Shown here one piece after another: positions 15,617 through 25,669 of a stretch of DNA of 47,324 nucleotides (position 1 is its first letter; the number at the start of each line of letters is the position of its first letter). The stretch is from NCBI RefSeq assembly GCF_000797445.1, contig NZ_JSWF01000018.1:1-47324 (forward strand), read 5' to 3'. The translations under genes were made by a program, and so were the position numbers. The stretch is from Lacinutrix jangbogonensis. GTDB lineage: Bacteria > Bacteroidota > Bacteroidia > Flavobacteriales > Flavobacteriaceae. The notes below the pieces were generated by a model. It worked only from the letters and a program-made list of their open reading frames with translations. It was not told the origin of the DNA and did not search any database.

Positions 15617-17541
15617 TTAAAATATTTTAAGATGAGCATTTCAAAAACTAAAAGTATTAACGCTAAAATAACAAACCATTTCCATAGGGCGTTTACTTTA
15701 TTGTCCTTTTTTATGGTGTTAAAGACCTCAGAAATAGAATTGCTAACCGTTACATTATCAAGATTTGAAAAATTTTGATATACCAAGCTGCTTTCATTTC
15801 TATTATAATTATAGCTGACATTTTCTATAATTTCGGACTTATTTTTGATATTATAAATTCCGGCTTTTTCTGGAGTTTCAGAAGTTGTAATAGCTACTTT
15901 ATTATTAAAATATTGTTGTTGTGGAATAACATTGGCGTTATCATTAACCAATGTTAAGACAGCATCTTGTTGTAAATCTGTAACCACATCGTAAGTGTTT
16001 TCTTTACCTATAGTATAATACAAGTTAGACAATTGTAAGCTGCGTTTCGAGATGTTATAAAAGGTTGGCACAATAAGATTAATATCTTGAAAACTCGAGT
16101 TTTTTCTGTTTAAAGCTGAAGTAAATACAAAGGCATTATTGTTTTCTGATAAAAATGGTTTGCCGTCTTCAAATTGAAGCACAGCAGAAGCATTTGCTAA
16201 GTTTTGAGGATAGTAAGATTTTATCTTGGGATATTGAAAATTAGAGATCTGTTTCTCGAATACACCATCACTATACAATGGATGCGAATAATTAATAGTT
16301 GTTAAGCGTTTTTCAGTTTTAGAAAGCGCAGAAAAAGGATTGAAGTTATAGTTTAGAAGTATGTTGTTATAGTCTTGGATATCAATATTTTCTGATGGAA
16401 TAACAATTAAAACACCACCATTAGTTGTAAAGGACTTTAGAGCTGTTGTTAGCGAGCTAGGAATCTGGTTTAATTCGTTTAATATAATAAGATTTTGACT
16501 CGTAATATCACTGTAATTTAACTGATTGAAAGCTGTTGATTTATAACTAAATTCGTTGGCAGTGTAGATGCTTTTTAAGAAAGCATCGCTAGTTTCATTA
16601 ATAGCCAAAACGTTTATTTGTGAGTTGTTATTTATGTTAAAATATAACGTATTATCAAACTGAAGATTAACATCATCGATAGACACTTTTCCATCAATAC
16701 TTTCGTTTGCTGGTAAGGTAAATACAGCTGTTGCTTTATCTGTTATTTTAACCGAGGATTTAGTCAATAAATTACCATTATTATATAAAGACACTGGAAG
16801 GTTATTAAGATTGCTTCCGTTATTTTTAAGATTAACAGTTAATTCTATATTGCTTGATGTTCTTTTAGAAATGTATAAACTGTCTATACTAACGTTATTC
16901 TTATTTACAGGTTTTAATTGTACCAAATTAAGAGTCGTGTTCTTGTCATTTCCAGCTTTAAAATTGGTGTCCTTTTGCTGAAAATCACTTATAAAAACTA
17001 CATTTTTAATCGTGTTACTGTTTTTAGAAAAGTACTTTTTACTTTTTAGTAAAGCAGCTTCATATGGTAATTGATTTGTAGAATAGTTAAGTTGTAACAA
17101 ATCGTTGGTAATGGCTTTTATAGTCGTATTTCTAAAGCTATTATCATTTGTAATAAGTGAGATGGTTTCATCGTCAGGAATAGTACTAATAATGTCGCTT
17201 ACAGCGCGTTTAAGCAATTCGCCTTTAGCACCTTTTACTTGCATACTAAAAGAGTTATCGAGATAAATAACAGTTTCAGATTTAGTATTAAACGTTTTAG
17301 TTTTTGAAGTAAATGGCTGCGCAAATGCAATAACAATTGCTGCAAGAATACCCATTCTGGTTAATAAAGTAAGCCACTTTTTTATTTGAGCACTTTTTCG
17401 TGTTTGTAGCGACACTTTCTTTAGAAAGGCGACATTAGTAAACGCTTCCTTTTGGAATTTACGTAACTGAAATAAGTGAACAATAATTGGGATTAGCAGT
17501 AAGAATAACGCGTAAAGAAGTTCTGGGTGTTTAAACTGCAT
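15613..17541 (-). CDS. BatA-domain / vWA-like membrane protein
   Basis: 642 aa. N-terminal BatA (aerotolerance) domain with two membrane helices (8-24, 58-76) and the basic IPIIVHLFQLRKFQ segment, then a von Willebrand A-like domain whose MIDAS motif is visible (YLDNSFSM, Asp95-Ser97-Ser99), a long beta-rich periplasmic region and a final membrane helix (about 620-638). Such proteins are widespread in Bacteroidota; role unproven, probably envelope-related. First gene of the minus-strand operon 13387-17541. Confidence 0.9.
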   Translation of the reverse strand: MQFKHPELLYALFLLLIPIIVHLFQLRKFQKEAFTNVAFLKKVSLQTRKSAQIKKWLTLLTRMGILAAIVIAFAQPFTSKTKTFNTKSETVIYLDNSFSMQVKGAKGELLKRAVSDIISTIPDDETISLITNDNSFRNTTIKAITNDLLQLNYSTNQLPYEAALLKSKKYFSKNSNTIKNVVFISDFQQKDTNFKAGNDKNTTLNLVQLKPVNKNNVSIDSLYISKRTSSNIELTVNLKNNGSNLNNLPVSLYNNGNLLTKSSVKITDKATAVFTLPANESIDGKVSIDDVNLQFDNTLYFNINNNSQINVLAINETSDAFLKSIYTANEFSYKSTAFNQLNYSDITSQNLIILNELNQIPSSLTTALKSFTTNGGVLIVIPSENIDIQDYNNILLNYNFNPFSALSKTEKRLTTINYSHPLYSDGVFEKQISNFQYPKIKSYYPQNLANASAVLQFEDGKPFLSENNNAFVFTSALNRKNSSFQDINLIVPTFYNISKRSLQLSNLYYTIGKENTYDVVTDLQQDAVLTLVNDNANVIPQQQYFNNKVAITTSETPEKAGIYNIKNKSEIIENVSYNYNRNESSLVYQNFSNLDNVTVSNSISEVFNTIKKDNKVNALWKWFVILALILLVFEMLILKYFK

Positions 17542-17592
17542 TGCTAATTTTGATTAGGCAAATATAAAAATAATACTCAAGTATGAGAAGCT

Positions 17593-18600
17593 TTAACAGA
17601 AGAAAAAATAATCAAGCATCGATTCTTTATTTAATTTAGAAAAGTAGCTTCTAATAAGGACTTGTTCGTCTTTATTTGCAACACTTACAATAGTCTGTGA
17701 GTGTTCTATAGTCTCCAAATCGTTAAATGGTTTCATTTCTACGTCATAAATATGTTTTCCTATTTTTTTAGGATTATCGCAAATCCATTGAAATGGAATA
17801 TTTAAAGCAATGAGCTTTTTAGCTATTGTTTTTCCTTTTTTTCCTGCTCCCCAAATAACTAAAGGTCTGGAGTTGTTGTATTCTATTTTTAGGAAATAGT
17901 GTAGTTTAATGTCTAAAAAACTGTTTTCGGCATAATTAGCATCCGTTCTAGACGCTCTTGTACCATAATCTCTCCATAAATGAAGGATTTTATCACTAGG
18001 GATTACTTTGTAATTAGCTTCATAAAACCTAAAGGTTAAATCGTAGTCCTCTGGGTAGCGTGTTGGATTAAAGGCATCAATGGTTAACAAATCTTCTCGA
18101 TTAATCATCCAACAAGGTGATGGAATAACACACTCTTTATATATTTCAGAATAATTAATTCCATTTGTAGTTAAACTGTTTAACCATTGCTCGTATTTTC
18201 TGTAGCCATCGCTTATGCCTTCCGCAGAAAAATAACTAACCAAGCCGGTTGCTATGTGGTTTTTTCCGTGTAGTTGTAAATTATTAAGTAGTGTTTCAAG
18301 TTTAATGTTTGGCATAATATCATCACTATCCATTCTAGTAATGTAATCACCTTTGGATTTTGAAAATGCTAATTTTAGGGCATCAATAATTCCGGAGCCT
18401 TCATTTTTATAAAGAGTAATTCGTTTATCCTTTTTAGCATAATTTTCTACTAATTTATAACTGCTATCCGTTGAGTTATCGTCTATAATTAGTAATTCCC
18501 AATTAGAATAGGTTTGATTAATTATAGAATCTAAGCATTCACTAAGAAATACCTGTGTGTTTTTAAAAGGAATTAATATGCTAATTAATGGATTTTGCAT
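17593..18600 (-). CDS. family 2 glycosyltransferase with C-terminal Rossmann-like domain
   Basis: 335 aa from the ATG at 18600; an earlier ATG 48 bp upstream would only add a non-conserved leader, while this start gives the usual NPLISILIPFKN. GT-A fold: DDNSTD (40-45), metal motif DSDD (91-94), acceptor-side RYPEDYDLTFRF. A C-terminal segment has WGAGKKGKTIA (250-260), a dinucleotide-binding-like loop, so this looks like a two-domain protein. Probable role: transfer of a sugar to a surface polysaccharide or lipid; substrate unknown. Confidence 0.87.
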   Translation of the reverse strand: MQNPLISILIPFKNTQVFLSECLDSIINQTYSNWELLIIDDNSTDSSYKLVENYAKKDKRITLYKNEGSGIIDALKLAFSKSKGDYITRMDSDDIMPNIKLETLLNNLQLHGKNHIATGLVSYFSAEGISDGYRKYEQWLNSLTTNGINYSEIYKECVIPSPCWMINREDLLTIDAFNPTRYPEDYDLTFRFYEANYKVIPSDKILHLWRDYGTRASRTDANYAENSFLDIKLHYFLKIEYNNSRPLVIWGAGKKGKTIAKKLIALNIPFQWICDNPKKIGKHIYDVEMKPFNDLETIEHSQTIVSVANKDEQVLIRSYFSKLNKESMLDYFFFC

Positions 18601-18678
18601 GGTTGCAATATAATAATCTGTAACCTTGAATTTAATAGATATTAACAAAACTTTACAATTTGTATATGTAACGGATTG

Positions 18679-18686
18679 TACATTTG
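18679..18686 (+). promoter_or_regulatory. Bacteroidota -7 box for the M61 peptidase gene
   Basis: TACATTTG (TAnnTTTG), 41 bp before the start codon, with TTTG at 18659-18662, about 16 bp upstream. Confidence 0.45.
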
Positions 18687-18727
18687 TTCGTCTTAGTATT
18701 TTAGACCATTAACATAAAACAAAAACA

Positions 18728-20635
18728 ATGAAAAAACACCTATTAAGTGTTGTATTTACTGGAGTTCTTCTAGTAGGATGTAACGCTACAAAAACTGCAG
18801 GCGGAAAATCTACTAACGATTTAGCCTCGTTAAATCCTATTGAAACAACTTTAGATTTAACAAAAGTTATCGACGATAAAGCGCCAGTTACAATAAACCC
18901 TGGACGTTTTACTGTAGAAACGGTAACGTATAGATTGCCAAGAGTAGTACAAGGAACGTATTCTGTTAGTGACTTTGGAAAGTATATTGACGATTTTAAA
19001 GCCATTGATTATAAAGGAACAGAATTACCAGTAGTAAAAACAGATACTAATACTTGGACTATTAGTAATGCTACTAATTTAGATATGGTAACGTATAATG
19101 TTAACGATACTTTCGATATGGAAGCTCAAGGTGGTGGAATAGGGTTAGAGGTGCCATTTTCGCCTGCTGGAACTAACATAGAAACAACTAACTACGTTTT
19201 AAATTTACACGGTTTTATTGGGTATTTTGATTCTTTAAAAACGGCACAATATAAATTAGACGTTACTGCTCCAAAAACAATGTTGAAAACATCTGCATTA
19301 CAAGAGACTGGAACAAAAATGAATGCTGATGGCATGTCTATGACTTCAAGCTATTTTGCTCCAAGATATTTTGATATTACAGATAATCCAATGTTTTACG
19401 GTGCATTAGATGTTGAAGAATTTAAAGTTGGAGATATTAAAATTGTATTAAGTGTGTATTCGCCTAACAAAGTACATTCTGCTGAAAAAATTAAAGCAGT
19501 AATGGAAAAAATGATGTTAGCACAAAAAGCATATTTAGGAGACGTTAATACAACGCCTCGTTATGATATTTATTTATATTTATCTGAAGGAAAAGCAGAG
19601 TCTCCAAAAGGTTTTGGAGCTTTAGAGCACCATACATCTACTGTAGTTGTCCTACCAGAATCTATGCCAGACGCCGCTTTAGCAGAAAGTATGATCGATG
19701 TGGTTTCTCACGAGTTTTTTCATATTGTAACTCCATTAAGTGTGCATTCTGAAGATGTACATTACTTCGATTACAACCAACCAACATTCTCTAAACATTT
19801 ATGGATGTACGAAGGTGTAACCGAATATTTTGCAACGTTATTTCAAGTAGATCAAGGTTTAGTTAGTGAAGATGAGTTTTTTACTAAAATAATGGGTAAA
19901 ATTAAATCTGCATCTGCAATGGATGATGCGATGAGTTTTACTGAAATGAGTGAAAATATTCTTGACGAACCTTATGCTCCGCAATACGTAAACGTATATT
20001 CTAAAGGCGCTTTAATAGGAATGTGTATTGATATTATATTACGTGAGGAAAGTAATGGAACTAGAGGCATTTTATCTCTAATGAAAGAACTATCTCTTAA
20101 ATACGGTAAAAACAAACCTTTTGAAGATGATAATTTAATTGCTGAAATTACTGCAATGACGTATCCTTCTGTTGGAGCATTTTTAAACACACATGTTGTT
20201 GGTGGAACACCAATTAACTACAACGACTTTTTTGCTAAAGCAGGTTTAGCATTAACTGAAGGAAAAGTAAAAACTAATTACATCCAGAATGATGGTGTAT
20301 TAATCTTTGCTCCAGATATGACTACAATGACATTACCTTTCTCTGAAGCTGTAAAGAGCAATAGTTTCTGGGCAGAAAATGGTGTATTACCGGGAGATGT
20401 TATTAAAACAATTGATGGTAAAGAGTTAACAATGGCTAATGCTCAAGAGATGTTAACTGCTGCTTACATGTGGAAACCTGGTAGAGATGTAGATGTTGTA
20501 ATTGATAGAAAAGGTAAAGAAGTTATTGTTAAAACAACATTAACACAATCTTACACTACGGGTTCAAGTTTAGCTGTAGATCCTAATGCAACACCAAAGC
20601 AGAACACTTTGCGTAAAGCTTGGTTAAAAGGATAA
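18728..20635 (+). CDS. M61-family metallopeptidase with PDZ domain, lipoprotein
   Basis: 635 aa. Lipoprotein signal with lipobox LLVGC (Cys18). N-terminal beta region, then a zinc peptidase domain with HEFFH (His328, Glu329, His332) and third ligand Glu362 in MYEGVTEYF, then a C-terminal PDZ domain (about 540-610; GVLPGDVIKTIDGKEL). This is the M61 (glycyl aminopeptidase-like) arrangement. It probably acts in the periplasm or outer membrane. Followed by a strong terminator shared with the convergent gene. Confidence 0.93.
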   Translation: MKKHLLSVVFTGVLLVGCNATKTAGGKSTNDLASLNPIETTLDLTKVIDDKAPVTINPGRFTVETVTYRLPRVVQGTYSVSDFGKYIDDFKAIDYKGTELPVVKTDTNTWTISNATNLDMVTYNVNDTFDMEAQGGGIGLEVPFSPAGTNIETTNYVLNLHGFIGYFDSLKTAQYKLDVTAPKTMLKTSALQETGTKMNADGMSMTSSYFAPRYFDITDNPMFYGALDVEEFKVGDIKIVLSVYSPNKVHSAEKIKAVMEKMMLAQKAYLGDVNTTPRYDIYLYLSEGKAESPKGFGALEHHTSTVVVLPESMPDAALAESMIDVVSHEFFHIVTPLSVHSEDVHYFDYNQPTFSKHLWMYEGVTEYFATLFQVDQGLVSEDEFFTKIMGKIKSASAMDDAMSFTEMSENILDEPYAPQYVNVYSKGALIGMCIDIILREESNGTRGILSLMKELSLKYGKNKPFEDDNLIAEITAMTYPSVGAFLNTHVVGGTPINYNDFFAKAGLALTEGKVKTNYIQNDGVLIFAPDMTTMTLPFSEAVKSNSFWAENGVLPGDVIKTIDGKELTMANAQEMLTAAYMWKPGRDVDVVIDRKGKEVIVKTTLTQSYTTGSSLAVDPNATPKQNTLRKAWLKG

Positions 20636-20655
20636 TTATTATATTAAAAATAATA

Positions 20656-20692
20656 AAGACCTATTAGTTAATTTCTAATAGGTCTTTTTTTT
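20656..20692. terminator. intrinsic terminator, bidirectional
   Basis: AAGACCTATTAG / CTAATAGGTCTT, a perfect 12-bp stem with a 7-base loop, followed by a T run on the plus strand and preceded by A-rich DNA (T run on the minus strand). It ends both the M61 gene and the convergent TIGR02757 gene. Confidence 0.9.
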
Positions 20693-20708
20693 GTATTAAT
20701 GTTTTGGA

Positions 20709-21473
20709 CTAGAATCCTTCAAAAACGCCTAAACCAAACAACGCGAAATCATATTTTACAGGATCAGATTTATCCAGTTTTCGTAGAGAAGCATCCAATT
20801 CTGCTAGCGCTTTACCATCGTTTTGTTTTCGATTTAAAAGGCCTAGTTTTCTTGCGACGTTTCCAGAATGCACATCTAACGGACAAGATAATTGAGTAGG
20901 AGAGAGGCTTTTCCAAATTCCAAAATCGACTCCAGTATTATCGTCTCTAACCATCCATCTCAAAAACATATTAATACGTTTTGCGGCTGATTTTTTAAGG
21001 GGATCACTAACATGTTTTTCGGTACGTTGTAGATGTTCGATTTCAAAAAAGGTTTGTTTAAAATGATGAATGGCGTTTTGTAAGGATTGATTTTCTGCAT
21101 GCTTAGCAAAGACAGATTCTAATCCATTATGGTTTTTGTAAATATGCTGAAGACTTTTAATAAAAGTGATAAAGTCTAAGCCATTAAAGGTTCTATGAGC
21201 AAAAGGTTCTAATTTCGCTAAATCTGTTTCTTGGTGATTCATCACAAAATCGTGAGGAGAATGCTCTAGTAGAGTCATCATTTTATTTGCATTATTAATA
21301 ATGCTTTTTCTATTTCCCCATGCAATAGTTGCACTTAAAAATCCGGCAATTTCAATATCTTCTTTTTTACTAAATTGATGTGGAATTTGTATAGGATCGC
21401 TTGTGATAAAATCGGGTCTGTTGTATTGCTCTACTTTGGCGTCCAGAAATTCTTTGAGTTCTTTTTTATTCAT
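20709..21473 (-). CDS. TIGR02757 family protein (DUF2400)
   Basis: 254 aa, all-alpha soluble protein. Recognised from ATIAWGNRKSI (49-59), RWMVRDDNTGVDFGIWKS and PLDVHSGNVARKLGLL, the landmarks of TIGR02757/DUF2400, a conserved family of unknown function in Bacteroidota with similarity to helix-hairpin-helix DNA glycosylases. Single gene, convergent with the M61 peptidase. Confidence 0.93.
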   Translation of the reverse strand: MNKKELKEFLDAKVEQYNRPDFITSDPIQIPHQFSKKEDIEIAGFLSATIAWGNRKSIINNANKMMTLLEHSPHDFVMNHQETDLAKLEPFAHRTFNGLDFITFIKSLQHIYKNHNGLESVFAKHAENQSLQNAIHHFKQTFFEIEHLQRTEKHVSDPLKKSAAKRINMFLRWMVRDDNTGVDFGIWKSLSPTQLSCPLDVHSGNVARKLGLLNRKQNDGKALAELDASLRKLDKSDPVKYDFALFGLGVFEGF

Positions 21474-21607
21474 TTTTCACATGTTTATAACAAAATGGGC
21501 TCTAATTTTTACCAAATATAAACCCTAAATAGAAACTTAAGTATTTTATATCCTTTTACTGTCACTAAGCCTTCACAATAAAAATTAAGAGTTAAGTCTA
21601 AAATGAA

Positions 21608-21633
21608 AAATCCCCATCGCTAGATGAGGATTT
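21608..21633 (-). terminator. intrinsic terminator
   Basis: AAATCCcCATC-gcta-GATGaGGATTT, 11-bp stem with one mismatch; read on the minus strand it ends in TTTTTCATTTT. It lies 23 bp downstream of the stop at 21656. Confidence 0.7.
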
Positions 21634-21655
21634 GTATAATTTAGTTAGAATAGTT

Positions 21656-22078
21656 TTATTCTATGCGATTAAATACAATAGCATCCTTTGAATAATCAGT
21701 TGGTCGTGTTCCACCTCCAAAAGCCATTGCCATCTGCAATTCGTCACTAGATTTCATTTCCAGAATCCCTTTTATTCTTCCCATTTCTGTGTTAGATTCA
21801 TTATCTATAATTATAAAACCAATACTCGCAGGTGATGTTTTGTCATCGATAGTATATTTCATCGCGGCTTTTTTTCCTTGGTGATCGTATGATTTTCCTC
21901 CCATGGATTGTCCATTGAACTCGAATGTTGAATACCCTTCACTTGACAAGGTTAGAAAACCAATATCACCCTTATCTTTTCCTTTCCATTTTCCTACATA
22001 TTCGCTATCTGAAACAGTAAAAGAACATAAAAGCAATAGTGTAACGAGAACAAACGATAATCTCTTTAGAATTTTAAT
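21656..22078 (-). CDS. secreted protein, unknown; no standard start codon
   Basis: The mature part (SDSEYVGKWKGKDKGDIGFL, then a beta-rich domain with TFEFNGQSMGG) looks like a lipocalin-type calcium-independent small beta protein, but I do not recognise a family. A complete signal peptide is encoded only if reading starts upstream: KILKRLSFVLVTLLLLCSF. The codon before that lysine is ATT (22076-22078), preceded by another ATT and CTG; there is no in-frame ATG or GTG before a TGA. The nearest standard alternative is TTG at 22036, which would cut the signal peptide in half. Either ATT/CTG is used or the start codon is mutated. Confidence 0.6.
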   Translation of the reverse strand: MKILKRLSFVLVTLLLLCSFTVSDSEYVGKWKGKDKGDIGFLTLSSEGYSTFEFNGQSMGGKSYDHQGKKAAMKYTIDDKTSPASIGFIIIDNESNTEMGRIKGILEMKSSDELQMAMAFGGGTRPTDYSKDAIVFNRIE

Positions 22079-22298
22079 AATCAGTGTTTTAAGTTTAGAA
22101 AGTATGAATATAAATCAATAACTTAAAAAATACTAATTTATTTTTTAACATGTCCCTTCAACAAGTATTACAATACTATTTTTTTACTAAAAAAAAGTAG
22201 ATGAATATTTTATTGATTGTAAAAAAAGAATATTAAAACATAATGGTAAAGACTTCCATATAAATAAAGGGCATTAAAATTATAGATGTAGTAGTAGC

Positions 22299-22958
22299 TT
22301 ACTCCATCTTCCCATCAACCATAACCAACTTTCTGTCAGCCAAATTAGCTAATTCTTCGTTATGTGTTACAATTACAAATGTTTGTCCAAATTCATCACG
22401 AAGTTTAAAGAATAGATTGTGAAGATTTTCGGCACTTTCGCTGTCAAGGTTTCCAGATGGTTCATCGGCAAAAATAATACTAGGATTATTAATGAGAGCT
22501 CTCGCTACTGCAATTCGTTGCTGTTCTCCACCGGAAAGCTCGTTTGGTTTGTGGTTGTATCTGTGAGATAAACCTAAGAAATCCAATAATTCTTTAGCGC
22601 GTTTTATAGCATCGGCTTTAGGTGTTTTTTTTATAAAAGCAGGAATGCAAACGTTTTCTACGGCTGTAAACTCTGGTAACAATTGATGAAACTGAAAAAT
22701 AAATCCAATATGTTCGTTTCTAAATTTCGCCAATTGCTTTTCAGAAAGAGCACTAATATTTTCGTTATTAATGACTAGAGAAGAACCATCGGTTTTAGAA
22801 ATACGATCTAAAGTACCTAAAATTTGAAGTAATGTTGTTTTTCCTGCTCCTGAAGCGCCAACAATAGAAACAACTTCGCCTTTTTTAATGTGAACGTTAA
22901 CGCCTTTTAAAACGTGCAAGTCGTCGTAATACTTATGGATATTTTTAGCTTTAATCAT
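22299..22958 (-). CDS. ABC transporter ATP-binding protein, LolD-like
   Basis: 219 aa ATPase. Walker A GASGAGKT (34-41), Q-loop [10 protein letters not shown], signature LSGGEQQ (141-147), Walker B IIFADEP (161-167) with SGNLD, and an H-loop His near 199 (VTHNEE). Sequence and length match the LolD/MacB group that powers lipoprotein release from the inner membrane; no permease gene is adjacent. It lies 60 bp downstream of the DUF5916 gene on the same strand. Confidence 0.92.
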   Translation of the reverse strand: MIKAKNIHKYYDDLHVLKGVNVHIKKGEVVSIVGASGAGKTTLLQILGTLDRISKTDGSSLVINNENISALSEKQLAKFRNEHIGFIFQFHQLLPEFTAVENVCIPAFIKKTPKADAIKRAKELLDFLGLSHRYNHKPNELSGGEQQRIAVARALINNPSIIFADEPSGNLDSESAENLHNLFFKLRDEFGQTFVIVTHNEELANLADRKLVMVDGKME

Positions 22959-23018
22959 ATAAAAAAATAAGAGAATGAAAAATACTACTTTACAAACTAA
23001 TTTACAACTTAAAACGGT

Positions 23019-25493
23019 TTAAGATTTACCTTTAAATATGTTTTTTAAATTTGAATAATCTATAAAGTAAACCATTCTAAGTGAAAAAGTATTTCCATTT
23101 GGCTGATCTAATAATTCATTTAAACTACTGCCAAAATCTTGAGCTCCATCATCATTAAAATTAAAAATACGATTACGATATTGTGCAGTTAAAAAACTTC
23201 CAGGAGCAAATTGCCAAGAGTACGTTAGGTTAAGATTCCAAGTACTAAAATTAACATCTGGATCGCTAATGTCTTCTTTTGTGTAATCATTGTCTCTATG
23301 TAATCTTCCATTTTCACCGAGCTCATAAATGTTATCCTCATATTGTACTGAACTCCAATAGTTTCTAAAACTTAAGGTTAAACTATTCATTGCGTTAAAG
23401 TTATAGCTTCCAGAAATACTGTTTTCTATAGTTAATTGATCGCGTTGACCATAAATAATATCATCTCCAATAAAATCTATCCAACCGCGTTCGCGAAGTT
23501 CTTGATCCCATTCAAAAGAATATATTACAATAAAGTTTTCATTGAATTTTATTCTTGGTTCTACACCAAAAAACACACTTTGATACGTTCTGCCTTCTTC
23601 AAAAAGTGTTTCATAGCCTACATTAACATCTATTGCATACTTTTTATTATAATTTGTAGATATAAATGCACCTGTATTTAACCAATCTTCAGTAATAAAA
23701 TAGCGACCATCAACGCGAGGACCAAAATAATTAAATTGTTTTCCTGGTTGTACATTAAAATTACCTCCATAAGCCATTAAGCTCTTTTTTCCTATGGCAA
23801 AAACGCGCCCACCAAAATTGAACCCTGTAAAAGTTCCTGGTCTATATAAGCTATTATAGTTCGCCCAAGAGTTAATTCTGAAATTGTTTAAATTTTCCGT
23901 TGGTTCAAAAATTTGATAAGAAAAATCGGCACTAAAATTACTATAGTTGTTTCTAAAAAGAAGTCCCATATCATTAATATCGTATTCTTTATCTGCCAAT
24001 TCATGAGTTAAACTCCATCTATATTGTCCACTATTTTTACCAAAACCTAAACTTGAACTTATTCCAGTTTGTGTTCCATCTACAAGGTTAATATTGCTCA
24101 TCTTTACTTCGGCAATAGCCCCATAAGTATTTTTCTTATTTTTTAAATCGAATAATAATCCAGTAACATTGGCATCTCTATAACCAGAACCATTTCTGTC
24201 TCCATTTATATCATTAAAACCGGAACCATTACGCGTAACATTTGTATTTATTAAGGTTACGGACGAGTTTTTATTAAATTGTTGATCTACAACTAAAATG
24301 TTGTAATTGGTTAAAGGTTCGACTGTTTCGCTACGCTTGTCACCAGTAACAGCATCAATAATATCTACATCTGTTTTTTCAGTAATAGCATTAAAAAATC
24401 CGATGCCTAAACCATTTTTTGTTCTACCTGAGACTTTTACTGCATTCAGCAAGGCTGTTTTCTGCGGAAAATCTCCGTCTATAATTTCGTCTGTTCCAAG
24501 AATAGGGTTACCAATTGGATTACTACCAATACGTCTAGAAAAGAATAAATTACCTTTTCTAAATAAATCGACACCTTCTGTAAAAAACTGTCTTTGCTCG
24601 GAAAAAGCTTGTTCGAATGGTCCTAAATTAAGCTGCACATCGTCAAAACCGACTTGGCTAAAATCTGGAATAAGTGTTGCATCAAGTGTAAAATTCTCTG
24701 TAATTCCGTATTTTATATCTAATCCTACATTAAAATCGTCGAATTTATCACCATCGAAACGATCTCCTACATACGAGGCAAAAGGATAAAAACTTAATCG
24801 CGTAGGAGGTTCAAGATTTAAAAGTCCTTTTAACTCCCCATTAAAAAAACCAATACCAGCACCACTAGTAACATCTACAGGGTTCCATGTAGTCTGTTCT
24901 CTTGTTGTTCTATAGTGCCTGTGAAATTGAATGCCCCAAGTTGGGTTTTCTTGTTGCGTAAAACGTAACGCTCTGTAAGGAATCTTTATTTCTACAATCC
25001 AACCATCAGCAACGGTTTTTGTTGCACTTTCCCAGACGGCATTCCATCCAAAATCTTCTCCGTTTCCTGGACTCTCGGAAGCATCCGCTTGAGTTCCAGA
25101 ACTAAATACAAAAAATTCGGTATTATTTTGTGCATCGTTATTTGGGTTAAAAACCGCAGCAAAAAAATCTGACTGACCAAAATCATCTCGTTGCGTAAAC
25201 TGTTTCATCATATCTTCTGGGTTATCATAGAGGTAGGCAGAAATATAAATACCAGTATCATCGTAAGTCATTTTAACTTCAGTACGCTTATTTTCTGGCA
25301 TTGTTTTACCTACTGTAGGTTGGAACTCAACAAAATCTGTAGCAATTTGTGCGGTTTTCCATGCTTCGTCGTCTAAAACACCATCAATTTTTGGTGCATT
25401 ATCGGTTCTCGTAATAGAATATGTTTTTTTGTCTTGTGCAGTGACTTGAAAAGTAAGTAATGCAGCTAATACGACAACTGAAAAAAGTTTCAT
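23019..25493 (-). CDS. DUF5916 outer-membrane protein with CBM9-like N-terminus
   Basis: 824 aa. Signal peptide (1-19, ending TAQ). Then a CBM9-like carbohydrate-binding domain (about 25-215; PKIDGVLDDEAWKTA, WIVEIKIPYRALRF), followed by a long segment of alternating aromatic beta strands typical of an outer-membrane barrel (DUF5916), ending YFIDYSNLK near the C-terminus. Bacteroidota DUF5916 proteins are common and of unknown substrate. Confidence 0.92.
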   Translation of the reverse strand: MKLFSVVVLAALLTFQVTAQDKKTYSITRTDNAPKIDGVLDDEAWKTAQIATDFVEFQPTVGKTMPENKRTEVKMTYDDTGIYISAYLYDNPEDMMKQFTQRDDFGQSDFFAAVFNPNNDAQNNTEFFVFSSGTQADASESPGNGEDFGWNAVWESATKTVADGWIVEIKIPYRALRFTQQENPTWGIQFHRHYRTTREQTTWNPVDVTSGAGIGFFNGELKGLLNLEPPTRLSFYPFASYVGDRFDGDKFDDFNVGLDIKYGITENFTLDATLIPDFSQVGFDDVQLNLGPFEQAFSEQRQFFTEGVDLFRKGNLFFSRRIGSNPIGNPILGTDEIIDGDFPQKTALLNAVKVSGRTKNGLGIGFFNAITEKTDVDIIDAVTGDKRSETVEPLTNYNILVVDQQFNKNSSVTLINTNVTRNGSGFNDINGDRNGSGYRDANVTGLLFDLKNKKNTYGAIAEVKMSNINLVDGTQTGISSSLGFGKNSGQYRWSLTHELADKEYDINDMGLLFRNNYSNFSADFSYQIFEPTENLNNFRINSWANYNSLYRPGTFTGFNFGGRVFAIGKKSLMAYGGNFNVQPGKQFNYFGPRVDGRYFITEDWLNTGAFISTNYNKKYAIDVNVGYETLFEEGRTYQSVFFGVEPRIKFNENFIVIYSFEWDQELRERGWIDFIGDDIIYGQRDQLTIENSISGSYNFNAMNSLTLSFRNYWSSVQYEDNIYELGENGRLHRDNDYTKEDISDPDVNFSTWNLNLTYSWQFAPGSFLTAQYRNRIFNFNDDGAQDFGSSLNELLDQPNGNTFSLRMVYFIDYSNLKNIFKGKS

Positions 25494-25669
25494 TCGATTT
25501 ATGGTAGTTAATGATTGATAAGTTAAAGACTAGCAAAGTTTTAGTTTGTTACAACCTTCATTGCAAAACTACTTTTACAAAGGTTTTTTTGTCTTAATAA
25601 AAAGTTAAATAAATAGCCTTAAGTAAGGTCTTACTTAATAATTGGACTTTATTTAAGTAAATTTATCTA

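Noticed and set aside
22152-22199. Short plus-strand frame beginning MSLQQVLQYYFF
   Set aside because: Only 16 codons in AT-rich DNA, no promoter or conserved feature; likely chance.
24307-24789. 160-aa frame on the plus strand
   Set aside because: Antisense of the DUF5916 gene, which has a clear signal peptide, domain order and codon use.
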